Of a stretch of 60,745 nt of DNA, positions 51,863 to 60,580 are shown piece by piece. The stretch is from Clostridia bacterium (GTDB lineage Bacteria; Bacillota; Clostridia; Christensenellales; Aristaeellaceae): NCBI GenBank assembly GCA_017524725.1, contig JAFXUZ010000096.1:1-60745 (forward strand), in the 5' to 3' direction. Within the stretch, counting starts at the first letter, position 1. The number at the start of each line of letters is the position of its first letter. A program made the position numbers and the translations under genes. The notes under the pieces are model-generated. The model saw nothing but the letters and a program-made list of their open reading frames with translations, ran no database searches and was not told the origin of the DNA.

Positions 51863-52693
51863 ATGCCTGAAGAAAAGTTGATTTTTGAGAAGGTTGTGGA
51901 CAAGTCTGCTTTAACAGATGGCATCACCATTCCGTTGGCATATCATGACATGATGTATTCGCATCTGAGCCGGTCCCTTGAACATGGAGAATCTATGCCG
52001 ATTCAGATAACGATGAATGGCATAAATTATACTGTTCAACTGAGGAATCAAGGATTTGATACACGGAAATTCAATCATAAAGATATCCTGCAGATAAGGT
52101 ATTCGAGAAACAGCCCATTTGCCACGGCGCTAAGGAAAGTATTTAATCGAACCAGTGAAAGGGTAGAACAGCATGCCGAGACACGGACGTCGAGGGAGCG
52201 ACTGATAATACCTGCAAAAGAGCAGGAATATATTATGTTTTATGCTGTAACGGGTGAACAGAGCGTTATGCTGGATCCGGTTACTAATGGCGATATATCA
52301 CAGGAAATGGATCAGTTGGCACGTTTTCCGGAGATGCAGATTGAAGAGATGCTTTCTGGAGATGAAACCGCCGGATATGATGAAAAGATGCGATTGACAA
52401 AAATCCGCAGAATGAACCATGCAATCGGCGATTCACTGAAGCAGTTGTATGGTTATCGATGTCAGATTTGTGGGGCATATATTGGAGAAGCGTATGCTTC
52501 TCGGGTGATTCATGCCCATCACATCGACTACTTTTCCAGAAGCATGAACAACGATGCCTCAAACATCATGATTGTCTGCCCGAATCATCACGCAATCATA
52601 CATGATAGAAATCCTGAATTCAATGAAAAGGATAAAACGTATAGGTATCCGAACGGATATGTCGAGGGGCTGGCGCTGAATAAGCATCTATGA
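51863..52693 (+). CDS. HNH endonuclease with uncharacterised N-terminal domain
   Basis: A 276-residue protein. The C-terminal HNH zinc-finger nuclease has Cys200-x2-Cys203 (CQICG), the catalytic HAHHID (His217, His219, His220), an Asn in DASNIM and CPNHHAIIHD (Cys239, His242/243, His247). Residues 1-180 are not recognised: an N-terminal segment that mentions no Cys, a beta-rich ITMNGINYTVQL part, and a basic middle. The layout resembles type II/IV restriction nucleases with an N-terminal target-recognition part. Start at 51863 with AAAGGA eight bases upstream. First gene of the AT-rich defence-like island. Confidence 0.82.
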   Translation: MPEEKLIFEKVVDKSALTDGITIPLAYHDMMYSHLSRSLEHGESMPIQITMNGINYTVQLRNQGFDTRKFNHKDILQIRYSRNSPFATALRKVFNRTSERVEQHAETRTSRERLIIPAKEQEYIMFYAVTGEQSVMLDPVTNGDISQEMDQLARFPEMQIEEMLSGDETAGYDEKMRLTKIRRMNHAIGDSLKQLYGYRCQICGAYIGEAYASRVIHAHHIDYFSRSMNNDASNIMIVCPNHHAIIHDRNPEFNEKDKTYRYPNGYVEGLALNKHL

Positions 52694-52735
52694 AATAATC
52701 ACGGATTACAAAACACAGGTTACTTTGCCCCAATG

Positions 52736-52764
52736 TTCCAATGTGTTATAAAAAGACATATACT
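52736..52764 (+). promoter_or_regulatory. Promoter of the membrane HNH gene
   Basis: TTCCAA (52736-52741), a 17-base spacer and TATACT (52759-52764), 39 bases ahead of the ATG, with a GGGAGG ribosome site. The gene therefore has its own promoter. Confidence 0.6.
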
Positions 52765-52802
52765 TTAATTATGTTGGTTAGCCCCGAGACGGGAGGTTTT
52801 CT

Positions 52803-54335
52803 ATGAAAAGTATATTTACTTTTCTCCTGATTCTTATAATATCATTATATAGGTCCATCTCATGTGCTGAAATAGTGACGGACGCTGGGTATGATATTCT
52901 AATTTCCTTGCTATCAAATAATATCGGAGCACCCATAGAATATATAGATCATTCTGACAGATTTGCCGAGTTAGATGCTATTAACTTTAATACTAATAAA
53001 TCATCAACCTTTGTGATTTTTGACTTTGAGAATAAACAAATCTCTGTTGGCTATAAGCTAAATGGTAAACAAACAAAAATGTGTATTTGGAACAGCCTTG
53101 ATTATGGTGAAATCTATGAAGCCGGTTTTTTAGTCCTGGATAATTACAAAGAAATAAACTCTAAAAGTAAGGAGCGATTTGCATATACAATTTCAGATAA
53201 CAATAATTCATTATTTGTAGATACTGTAGCTGAAGCAAACTCCGGAATAAAGAAATATATATCATTGTTTAGCAATTATTTGATCGGAACAGCGGTTTCA
53301 ACGCAAGCGATTTCTGAAACATCGATAGTTACTGTATCACCGCAGGTCACAAGAACACCGTTACCAACAACTACACCGTTACCAACAGCTACACCGAGAG
53401 CAACGACTACACCGTGCGCGACGGCAACAGCTATAAGAAAATCAACAGCTACTATTTATTCCAGCGAAATCCCCAAAAGGATAACAACACAGGTTGAAAA
53501 AGAAGTATCATTATATATAGACCATAGAGTCTATACTTTTTTGGGAAGTCTATGTGTTTTGTGTTTAATAGTATTGTGCACCGTCATAGCAGCTAAAAAA
53601 ACAGAGGAGAAGGTTAAACGATTCAGTATTCCTTATACAAAACTATGTAGTCTAAACAGTAAATACTCGTTTCATATGAACCTTCCTCAAACACTTGTGA
53701 TTACTCATTATTTCAATTCAAAGCAAGCCTTGGAACGAGCAAACTCACAGGAATTAATTCCCATTGTATTATATAATAATAACGATGCCCGTAGAGTGTA
53801 TACATGTATAAAAACAAACAGAAGTTTATATGACAAATATATATCAGAATATAGATCGGCTGATACATCAGATGATATAATAGAAAAATCGGGCATTAAA
53901 AGTGCAAAGTTTTATCGAGTAGAAAACAAACTATGTAACAAAGTGATGTTAGTCCCCCAAAGAAGTATTGAAATTGAAATCCACTTTGAATATACAAGTC
54001 CAGGCGGAAGAAACCAGTATAGCAGAGTATTTACACAGAATTTTGAATCGCTTGAATATAGTTTTTCAAAGATGAATGAAAGGGATAGATATAGAATAAT
54101 GGCACAAATTGAAAGATCCAAAATGACAGATAGACTAAGATACGAGGTTTTAACAAGAGATGGTCATAGATGTACTATTTGTGGAGCTTCAGCGGCTGAC
54201 GGTGCGAAACTTCATGTTGATCACATTAAGCCTGTTTCCAAAGGAGGAAAAACAGAATATAATAATCTTCGTACATTGTGTGAAAGATGTAATTTGGGCA
54301 AAGGTGCCAGGTATCATGAAGGTGGGCTAAATTAA
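52803..54335 (+). CDS. Membrane-anchored HNH endonuclease with extracytoplasmic sensor-like domain and Thr/Pro stalk
   Basis: A 510-residue protein of unusual layout. Residues 1-22 are a signal peptide. Residues 23-165 form an external domain of unknown fold. Residues ~170-225 are a Thr/Pro/Ala-rich stalk with TPLPTTTPLPT-like repeats. Residues 243-264 form one transmembrane helix followed by AAKKTEEKVKR, so the C-terminal half is inside. Residues 265-440 are an unrecognised cytoplasmic domain. Residues ~441-510 are an HNH nuclease with Cys457-x2-Cys460, His471-Val-Asp473-His474, Asn487/488 and Cys493-x2-Cys496, all consensus. An external signal or envelope-damage sensor coupled to an internal nuclease is inferred. 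It sits between a soluble HNH gene and mcrBC. I know no described family with this architecture. Confidence 0.8.
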   Translation: MKSIFTFLLILIISLYRSISCAEIVTDAGYDILISLLSNNIGAPIEYIDHSDRFAELDAINFNTNKSSTFVIFDFENKQISVGYKLNGKQTKMCIWNSLDYGEIYEAGFLVLDNYKEINSKSKERFAYTISDNNNSLFVDTVAEANSGIKKYISLFSNYLIGTAVSTQAISETSIVTVSPQVTRTPLPTTTPLPTATPRATTTPCATATAIRKSTATIYSSEIPKRITTQVEKEVSLYIDHRVYTFLGSLCVLCLIVLCTVIAAKKTEEKVKRFSIPYTKLCSLNSKYSFHMNLPQTLVITHYFNSKQALERANSQELIPIVLYNNNDARRVYTCIKTNRSLYDKYISEYRSADTSDDIIEKSGIKSAKFYRVENKLCNKVMLVPQRSIEIEIHFEYTSPGGRNQYSRVFTQNFESLEYSFSKMNERDRYRIMAQIERSKMTDRLRYEVLTRDGHRCTICGASAADGAKLHVDHIKPVSKGGKTEYNNLRTLCERCNLGKGARYHEGGLN

Positions 54336-54429
54336 CCATATTTGGCACATGTAAGATTTTTGTATCAATAGAATCAATATACTATATTCGGTTATAAGGG
54401 CAGGAATGAAAAGACGAGGTGGCGTTAGT

Positions 54430-56826
54430 ATGTTTGACCAGTTTTATCTAAATGATGTGCTTATTGAATACAAAAAGAATTTCGTCTCCAATCAATGGGG
54501 CGAAGAAAAATACAAGTGGGAAGCTGTGAAATGGTTCCAGGACAACTGGAATATTAACGCACCTGATTTTGCAGAAATGCTCAGCAGATCGCTGGAGAAA
54601 ACCTTCAACCTGTTAGCATCAGTCAATAACTTTCCTAAGAGGATGATTGTTGGCTTTGCAAAAACAGCCCCGGAAGAAGTGCGAGCTATGTTCATCGATC
54701 TATTCGATGAGAGCAAAGACGTATTTGATCGTATTAATGCTTTCAAAATCCAGTCTTCTGTCTTGCTTGAACGTCATGGGAATGGTGCTGCACAACACTA
54801 TCAATATGAAAACGCCATAAGCACCTACCTTTGGCTCAGGTATCCGGACAAATATTACATTTATAAATATAGCGAAGTAAAAACGATCGCAAATGAACTC
54901 GCCGCTGACTATCATTTCAAAAAAGGCGCTTACACAGATAATCTCCGTTTTTTTCTACGTTTGTATGATGAAATTAGTTCAGCCTTGAAGAAGGATGCCG
55001 AACTTGTTAATTTGCTTCAATCACAACTTACAGAAACATGCTATCCTGATCCGGAATTAAAAACACTGACGATGGATGTCGGATTTTATATCAGTAGATT
55101 CTATTCAAAAAGGAACATTGTTATAGAACCCTCTACGGATTGGTATGGTGCTGAGTATAATCCGGGCTTGACGGTTGATGATTGGACAAAACTAATCCAC
55201 AATGAAAATGTCTTTACATCTAGCGCATTGGAGATCATGAAGCGCATGAAAGACTATGGTGGAATGGCCTCATGTACACAGTTGGCTGTTAAGTATGGGG
55301 AAACGAAAAACTTTTATAATTCCGGTTCGGTTGCGCTTGCCAGAAGAGTATGTGAAGCTACAGGGATTATACCAAATACCCGTAATGATGGTTCTACGCA
55401 ATGGTGGACCGTTCTATATACCGGACGTGATGCGAACAAGTATGAAGAAGGCAGTTTTATTTGGAAACTAAGGGATGAGCTCTCCACCGCACTTGAATCT
55501 TTTGATTTTAGTGAAGTGGAACTATACGTTTCTGCAGCGACAGGTGAAGAAGAACGTGGTTATTGGTGGCTAAATGCTAATCCGAAGATTTGGAGTTTTG
55601 CTGACCTAGCTGTTGGTAATGTGCAATCCTACACTTTATTTAATGAAAACGGAAACAAGCGTCGTATATTCCAAAATTTCTTGAGCGCCAAGGCCGGTGA
55701 TATAGTAATCGGCTATGAATCTAATCCCGTAAAACAAATTGTGGCAATTTGTCGGATTAGTGCTGAGCAAGACGGTGAAAAGCTGCTTTTCGAAAAAATT
55801 GAAGGTTTAACATCTCCGATAGATTATGCGGCACTTCGTGCATGCCCAGAACTGGATCACATGGAGTATTTCATGAATCCGCAAGGCAGTCTGTTTAAGC
55901 TAACCCGCGGTGAATATGAATTCATCATGGATATGATCCGCGATGAGAACCCCCTGCAGCAAGAAGAGAAGGTTGATGACTATAACAAAAATGACTTTCT
56001 TGATGAAGTCTTTATGTCTGAGAAATCCTATGATAGTCTTGTTGCTGTGTTACGCAACAAGAAAAACATCATCCTTCAGGGCGCGCCAGGTGTCGGTAAG
56101 ACTTTTGCCGCGCGACGTCTTGCTTGGTCGATGATGGGGGAAATGGATGATAACCGGATCGAGTTTGTGCAGTTTCATCAGAACTATTCCTATGAAGATT
56201 TCGTAATGGGCTATAAACCTTCAGAGGATGGTTTTGAGTTGAAGTACGGCATTTTCTATCGCTTTTGCCAGAAAGCCGCTAATCAACCAGATAAAGAATT
56301 CTTCTTCATTATCGATGAAATCAATCGTGGCAACATGAGTAAGATTTTCGGCGAGCTTTTGATGCTCATCGAGAAAGACTACCGGGGTACCAAAGCTACT
56401 CTTGCATATAATGGCCTTGCTTTCTCTGTGCCAAAGAACCTTTATATCATTGGTATGATGAATACTGCTGACCGGAGCCTCGCAATGATTGACTATGCTC
56501 TGCGCCGCCGTTTCAGCTTTATTGATATGGAGCCAGGCTTTGATTCAGATGGCTTTATCCAATACCAGAACGAACTAAATAATGAAACCTTTAATGAGCT
56601 TGTGGAACGGGTAAAGGAATTAAACAGGGAGATCACAATGGACAAGTCTTTGGGCAAGGGGTTTTGCATCGGCCACAGCTATTTCTGTGGATGCGATGTC
56701 TGTTCAGATGAGTGGCTTCATTCCATTGTAAACTATGATATAATCCCCATGCTGAGCGAATACTGGTTCGATGATGTTGGAAAGCTGCAACGTTGGGAAA
56801 ACATACTGCGTGGTGTATTTCAATGA
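54430..56826 (+). CDS. mcrB: McrB-type GTPase with MrcB N-terminal and EVE domains
   Basis: A 798-residue McrB subunit of a type IV (modification-dependent) restriction system. The N-terminal ~200 residues match the MrcB/DUF3578-like region (KTAPEEVRAMFIDLFDES, AISTYLWLRYPDKYYIYKYSE). A middle winged segment follows, then an EVE/PUA-like modified-base reader (~370-510, GYWWLNANPKIWSFADL, AGDIVIGYES). The AAA+ motor has Walker A Gly551-Thr558 (GAPGVGKT), FHQNYSYEDFVMGYKP, Walker B FFFIIDEINRGNMSKIFGEL and the GTP-specific MNTADRS. Start 54430 follows GAGGTGG; an in-frame ATG at 54406 is an alternative. Coupled to mcrC by a 4-base overlap. Confidence 0.9.
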   Translation: MFDQFYLNDVLIEYKKNFVSNQWGEEKYKWEAVKWFQDNWNINAPDFAEMLSRSLEKTFNLLASVNNFPKRMIVGFAKTAPEEVRAMFIDLFDESKDVFDRINAFKIQSSVLLERHGNGAAQHYQYENAISTYLWLRYPDKYYIYKYSEVKTIANELAADYHFKKGAYTDNLRFFLRLYDEISSALKKDAELVNLLQSQLTETCYPDPELKTLTMDVGFYISRFYSKRNIVIEPSTDWYGAEYNPGLTVDDWTKLIHNENVFTSSALEIMKRMKDYGGMASCTQLAVKYGETKNFYNSGSVALARRVCEATGIIPNTRNDGSTQWWTVLYTGRDANKYEEGSFIWKLRDELSTALESFDFSEVELYVSAATGEEERGYWWLNANPKIWSFADLAVGNVQSYTLFNENGNKRRIFQNFLSAKAGDIVIGYESNPVKQIVAICRISAEQDGEKLLFEKIEGLTSPIDYAALRACPELDHMEYFMNPQGSLFKLTRGEYEFIMDMIRDENPLQQEEKVDDYNKNDFLDEVFMSEKSYDSLVAVLRNKKNIILQGAPGVGKTFAARRLAWSMMGEMDDNRIEFVQFHQNYSYEDFVMGYKPSEDGFELKYGIFYRFCQKAANQPDKEFFFIIDEINRGNMSKIFGELLMLIEKDYRGTKATLAYNGLAFSVPKNLYIIGMMNTADRSLAMIDYALRRRFSFIDMEPGFDSDGFIQYQNELNNETFNELVERVKELNREITMDKSLGKGFCIGHSYFCGCDVCSDEWLHSIVNYDIIPMLSEYWFDDVGKLQRWENILRGVFQ

Positions 56827-57878
56827 CGAAGGATAAGAGTATCCTCATAAAAAATATATATTACATGTTATCATACGCATTCACTACGTTAAACCAGGGC
56901 GGCTATGAAAGTGTGGAAAAGGAACAATTCGAGAATATTCACAACCTCTTTGCCGCAATCCTCGCAAAAGGTATCGGACGTCAGCTGAAACAAGGACTGT
57001 ATCGTGAGTATCTTAACAGGAAAGAGAATCTATCAGTTGTTCGTGGAAAGATTGACCTATCGGGGTCTATACAGAATCGACTAGCTCGAAAACGCATGCT
57101 GACTTGCGAGTATGATGAGTTATCAGAGGACAATTTGTTGAATCGGATTCTGAAGACCACCGTAATGCTTCTTCTGAAACACGCAAAAGTGAACGCGGAG
57201 CACAAGAATGACCTAAAAAGGGAGATGCTGTATTTCTCCAATATTGAAGTAATTGATCCAATGACGATCAGATGGAACACAATCCGATTCCAGCGGAACA
57301 ACAGTACATATCGGATGCTTATCAGCCTTTGCCAGCTTATTTTGGAAGGAATGCTAATGACAACACAAGATGGAGAATACAAATTAGCATCCTTTTTGGA
57401 CGAGCAGCGTATGAGCAGGCTATATGAGAGATTTATTCTCGAATACTATGCAAAAGAGTGTCCACAAGTGAAAGCTACCTCATCTCAGATTCCGTGGGCA
57501 TTGGATGATGGTGTTGGAACATTCCTTCCAATAATGCAGAGCGACATTACTCTTACACAGGGTAATCGGGTCCTAATCATTGACGCGAAATATTATGCCC
57601 GCACGATGCAGACGCAGTATGATGTTCACACACTACATTCTGCCAATCTGTATCAGATATTCACTTATGTGAAAAACAGAGATACAGAATTCGGTGCTCA
57701 GCCGCATCAGGTTTCCGGAATGCTGCTGTATGCTAAAACGGACGAAAATATTCAACCGGATAACATTTACCAGATGAGTAAAAACCAAATTAGTGTTAAA
57801 ACTCTAGATTTGAACCGCGAGTTTTCGGCGATAACAAAGCAATTGAATGAAATTGTGGCGAATCATTTCGCCATGTAA
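56823..57878 (+). CDS. mcrC: McrC nuclease subunit
   Basis: A 351-residue McrC, the cleavage subunit working with McrB. The N-terminal part is helical (IKNIYYMLSYAFTTLNQ, ILAKGIGRQLKQGLYREYL, NLSVVRGKIDLSGSI). The C-terminal PD-(D/E)xK nuclease has Asp241 and Asp254-Ala-Lys256 (IIDAKYY). The ATG overlaps the mcrB TGA (ATGA). The longer in-frame start would lie inside mcrB. Last gene of the AT-rich island. Confidence 0.9.
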   Translation: MTKDKSILIKNIYYMLSYAFTTLNQGGYESVEKEQFENIHNLFAAILAKGIGRQLKQGLYREYLNRKENLSVVRGKIDLSGSIQNRLARKRMLTCEYDELSEDNLLNRILKTTVMLLLKHAKVNAEHKNDLKREMLYFSNIEVIDPMTIRWNTIRFQRNNSTYRMLISLCQLILEGMLMTTQDGEYKLASFLDEQRMSRLYERFILEYYAKECPQVKATSSQIPWALDDGVGTFLPIMQSDITLTQGNRVLIIDAKYYARTMQTQYDVHTLHSANLYQIFTYVKNRDTEFGAQPHQVSGMLLYAKTDENIQPDNIYQMSKNQISVKTLDLNREFSAITKQLNEIVANHFAM

Positions 57879-57936
57879 GATCGTTTGCAGAAGTATTATT
57901 AGAAGGTTGAAGAAGTATCGAAAAAGAAAAAACACC

Positions 57937-57957
57937 ACGACCGAATAGGTCGTTTTA
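57937..57957 (+). terminator. Terminator after mcrC
   Basis: ACGACC / GGTCGT with a GAATA loop followed by four T. Confidence 0.65.
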
Positions 57958-58030
57958 GATGCCATCACACCCAATTTGTTGCATCTCCTCCTCACATATG
58001 CGCCTATTCTCTTCGTCGGGAAATCGCCTC

Positions 58031-58054
58031 TTGACAGCCCCCCCCCCGTATAAA
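58031..58054 (+). promoter_or_regulatory. Promoter with poly-C spacer ahead of the surface protein gene
   Basis: Consensus TTGACA (58031-58036) and TATAAA (58049-58054) are separated by only 12 bases, ten of them an unbroken C run (58038-58047). Adding about five C would give the optimal 17-base spacing, so this looks like a slip-controlled, phase-variable promoter. A GAGGAGGAAGAG ribosome site precedes the ATG. Confidence 0.55.
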
Positions 58055-58123
58055 CAATAAACTACCCACAGGAACGTTTCTTTACGGCTGGCGCTGCGGC
58101 CACACCGTGAGGAGGAAGAGAAG

Positions 58124-60580
58124 ATGAAGAAAATAGTGCGCTGCGTTATCTGGCTGGCGGCAGCCGCCGTTATGATCTGCGGGGTGCATCCCGCGGCGTC
58201 GGCTGACGGCGATCCCTGCGCCCACAGCCATACCGCCCTCGAGACGAGGACCGTGATTGAAGCGACCTGCACGGAGGAAGGCAGCCGGCTTGTTGTGACC
58301 GTGTGCGGGGACTGCGGTGAAGAACTGGGGAGCGAGACCGAGGCGGTGCCCGCGTTGGGGCACGTAACAGGTGAATTGACTCAGCTCCGCGCCGCCACCT
58401 GCACGGTGAACGGCGCTTTGGGCTATATATGCTCCCGCTGCGGGACTGAGATCGAGGAAGAGCTGATACCGCCCCTGGACCACGAATACGCGGACGGCAT
58501 GTGCATCCACTGCGGGCAGGCGCTGAACGGCGTAAACAGCTGGGGGGATTTGCAGGCGGCCCTGGGCCTGGGCGGGGAGATCACCCTGACGGGCGATGTT
58601 GCCGCGGAGAACGGCGACGCGGCGCTGACGGTGCCCCAGGGCGTTGACGCCGTCCTTTACCTGAACGGCAGGACCCTGGACCGCCGCATGCCTGCGGCCG
58701 GGAAAGAGGGCAGCGTGATGGTCGTCAGCGGAAGCCTCAGCGTTCGCGGCAGCGGGACGATCACCGGCGGCCATACCGCCGGGTGCGGCGGCGGCGTGTG
58801 GGTGACCTCCGGCGGCAGCCTCACCCTGGAGGGCGGCGCCGTCGGCGGGAACCGGGCGGAGATCGCGGGCGGCGGCGTGTACGTTTCCGGCGGCGGATCC
58901 TTTGTGATGACGGGCGGAAGCGTCAGCGGCAACACGGCGGAAAACGGCGGCGGCGTGGGCGTCGACAGCCTGGGATCCTTCGGCATGTCCGGCGGCGCCG
59001 TCAGCGGCAACACGGCGAACGGCAACGGCGGCGGCCTGTGGTTCGGCGACGGCACGGACCGGGTGACCGTATCGGGGGGCAGCGTCACCGGCAACAACGC
59101 CGGGGGGCAGGGCGGCGGCCTCTACATCAACGGCAGCGGCGCGCCGGCCCTGAAGGACGGCGTGATCACAGGCAATACTGCGGCGGACGGCGGCGACATC
59201 GCCTCCAGTGGCGGGCTGTACGCCCCGGTTTTCGGCGTATTCATCGGCGAAGGCATCACAGGCGGCACGGCCGCCGCGGACAGGTCCTCCGCGCAGGAGG
59301 GGGAGACCGTCGCGATCACGGTCATCCCCGGCGCGGACGACGGGGATCACCGGCTGAACAGCCTGGCCGTCACGGCCGGGGACGCCGTGATCCCGACCGT
59401 GCAGTCGGGGGAAAACGAATTCACCTTTGTGATGCCCGCGGCGGACGTGACGGTGACCGCCGCGTTCGACCGGCTGTATAACATTTCCGCTTACGCGTTG
59501 CTTTCTTTTTGTTTTCCGCGGACGCTTAAATGCGCCCTGCAATCGTACAAGCGTTTTCGCGCTCTCCCATGGCAGCGGCGCCGCGGTTTGTTTACGGTAT
59601 GTTCATATAACACAGGGGGGTATCGACATCATGAAAAAAAGGATCGCGTTATTCTTGGCCGCGCTTTTGCTGGCAGCATCCTGCCGGGGCGTATGGGCGG
59701 AAAACACTTTGCTTGCGGATATCCTTTGCGGTATCGATTACGGGAATCAGGTGACCTACGTCATCGGGCACAAAAGCCCGGACGCGGACACCATCGGGTC
59801 CGCGATGGCCTATGCCTGGTTACTCAGGCAGCTGGGCATCAACGCGGAGGCTGCGGCCACCGCGAAAGCCAACCGGGAGACCCAATACGCCCTGGACATT
59901 TGCGGCCTGGAGCAGCCGGAGATACTTTCCGACGCCGCGGGAAAACAGTTTATCCTGGTGGACCACAGCGAATATTCCCAGGCCCTGGACGGAATGAAGG
60001 ACGCCCGGGTGGTGGGCATCGTCGACCATCACGGCGTCGGGGACGTACGGAACACCCAGCGCATTGCGGTGATATCCCTTCCTGCCGGGGCGACGGCCTC
60101 CATCATATACAAAATGTACCTGGACTGCGGCGTGGATATTCCCGCGGATATGGCCCGCGCGCTGCTGATCGCCGTTCTTTCCGACACAAAGGGAATGACC
60201 AGCAACGTGACGCTGCTGGACCGGGAGGCCTGTGCATCCCTGCCGTACGCAGCAGGGATCGACGACGTCGACGCGCTGTACGAGGGAATGAGGAAAGCCA
60301 AGACCTCCTTCGACGGCATGACCGCGAAGGAGATCTTCCTGAGCGACTACAAGGAGTACCTGGCGGGGGAGACCGGATTCGGTATCGGCAGCGTGTTTAC
60401 GGAAACGGAAGAAAGCCTTGCGGAGCTTACGGAGATGATAGAAAAGGAATTCCCGGCGATCTATGCCTCCTGCGGGCAGGATATGCTGTTCTGCCTGGTG
60501 TCCACCGATGGGACCACGTGGATGACCTGGTACGGGGAAGGCGCGGAGAAGGCCGTAAAGGACAGTTTTCCGCAATATGA
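58124..60580 (+). CDS. Secreted Gly-rich beta-helix surface protein, 3' end lost (genuine part to about 59487)
   Basis: Signal peptide (1-27), then two Cys-pair modules of the ATCT...C..CG type common on clostridial surfaces (CTEEGSRLVVTVCGDCGEE, ATCTVNGALGYICSRCGTE and a MCIHCGQAL closer). After this comes a Gly-rich parallel beta-helix (~145-420) with GGxVSGNTAxNGGGV repeats, and a closing strand (ENEFTFVMPAADVTVTAAFDRLYNI, ~430-455) that in relatives leads into more repeats. After ~59487 the frame loses protein character. It runs, Arg-rich and out of phase, through the whole pyrophosphatase gene to 60580. I read this as a truncated gene without its own stop. A poly-C promoter precedes it. 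Confidence 0.65.
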   Translation: MKKIVRCVIWLAAAAVMICGVHPAASADGDPCAHSHTALETRTVIEATCTEEGSRLVVTVCGDCGEELGSETEAVPALGHVTGELTQLRAATCTVNGALGYICSRCGTEIEEELIPPLDHEYADGMCIHCGQALNGVNSWGDLQAALGLGGEITLTGDVAAENGDAALTVPQGVDAVLYLNGRTLDRRMPAAGKEGSVMVVSGSLSVRGSGTITGGHTAGCGGGVWVTSGGSLTLEGGAVGGNRAEIAGGGVYVSGGGSFVMTGGSVSGNTAENGGGVGVDSLGSFGMSGGAVSGNTANGNGGGLWFGDGTDRVTVSGGSVTGNNAGGQGGGLYINGSGAPALKDGVITGNTAADGGDIASSGGLYAPVFGVFIGEGITGGTAAADRSSAQEGETVAITVIPGADDGDHRLNSLAVTAGDAVIPTVQSGENEFTFVMPAADVTVTAAFDRLYNISAYALLSFCFPRTLKCALQSYKRFRALPWQRRRGLFTVCSYNTGGYRHHEKKDRVILGRAFAGSILPGRMGGKHFACGYPLRYRLRESGDLRHRAQKPGRGHHRVRDGLCLVTQAAGHQRGGCGHRESQPGDPIRPGHLRPGAAGDTFRRRGKTVYPGGPQRIFPGPGRNEGRPGGGHRRPSRRRGRTEHPAHCGDIPSCRGDGLHHIQNVPGLRRGYSRGYGPRAADRRSFRHKGNDQQRDAAGPGGLCIPAVRSRDRRRRRAVRGNEESQDLLRRHDREGDLPERLQGVPGGGDRIRYRQRVYGNGRKPCGAYGDDRKGIPGDLCLLRAGYAVLPGVHRWDHVDDLVRGRRGEGRKGQFSAI

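Noticed and set aside
53350..53420. CRISPR-like short repeats
   Set aside because: These are in-frame Thr-Pro codon repeats of the stalk in the membrane HNH protein, without regular spacers. No CRISPR array or cas gene was seen anywhere.
51242..58123. Prophage or integrative element carrying the restriction genes
   Set aside because: No integrase, transposase, replication or structural phage gene is visible; only the composition and gene set suggest transfer.
58082..59542. 486-codon minus-strand open frame across the beta-helix gene
   Set aside because: Compositional mirror of Gly-rich repeats; no signals.
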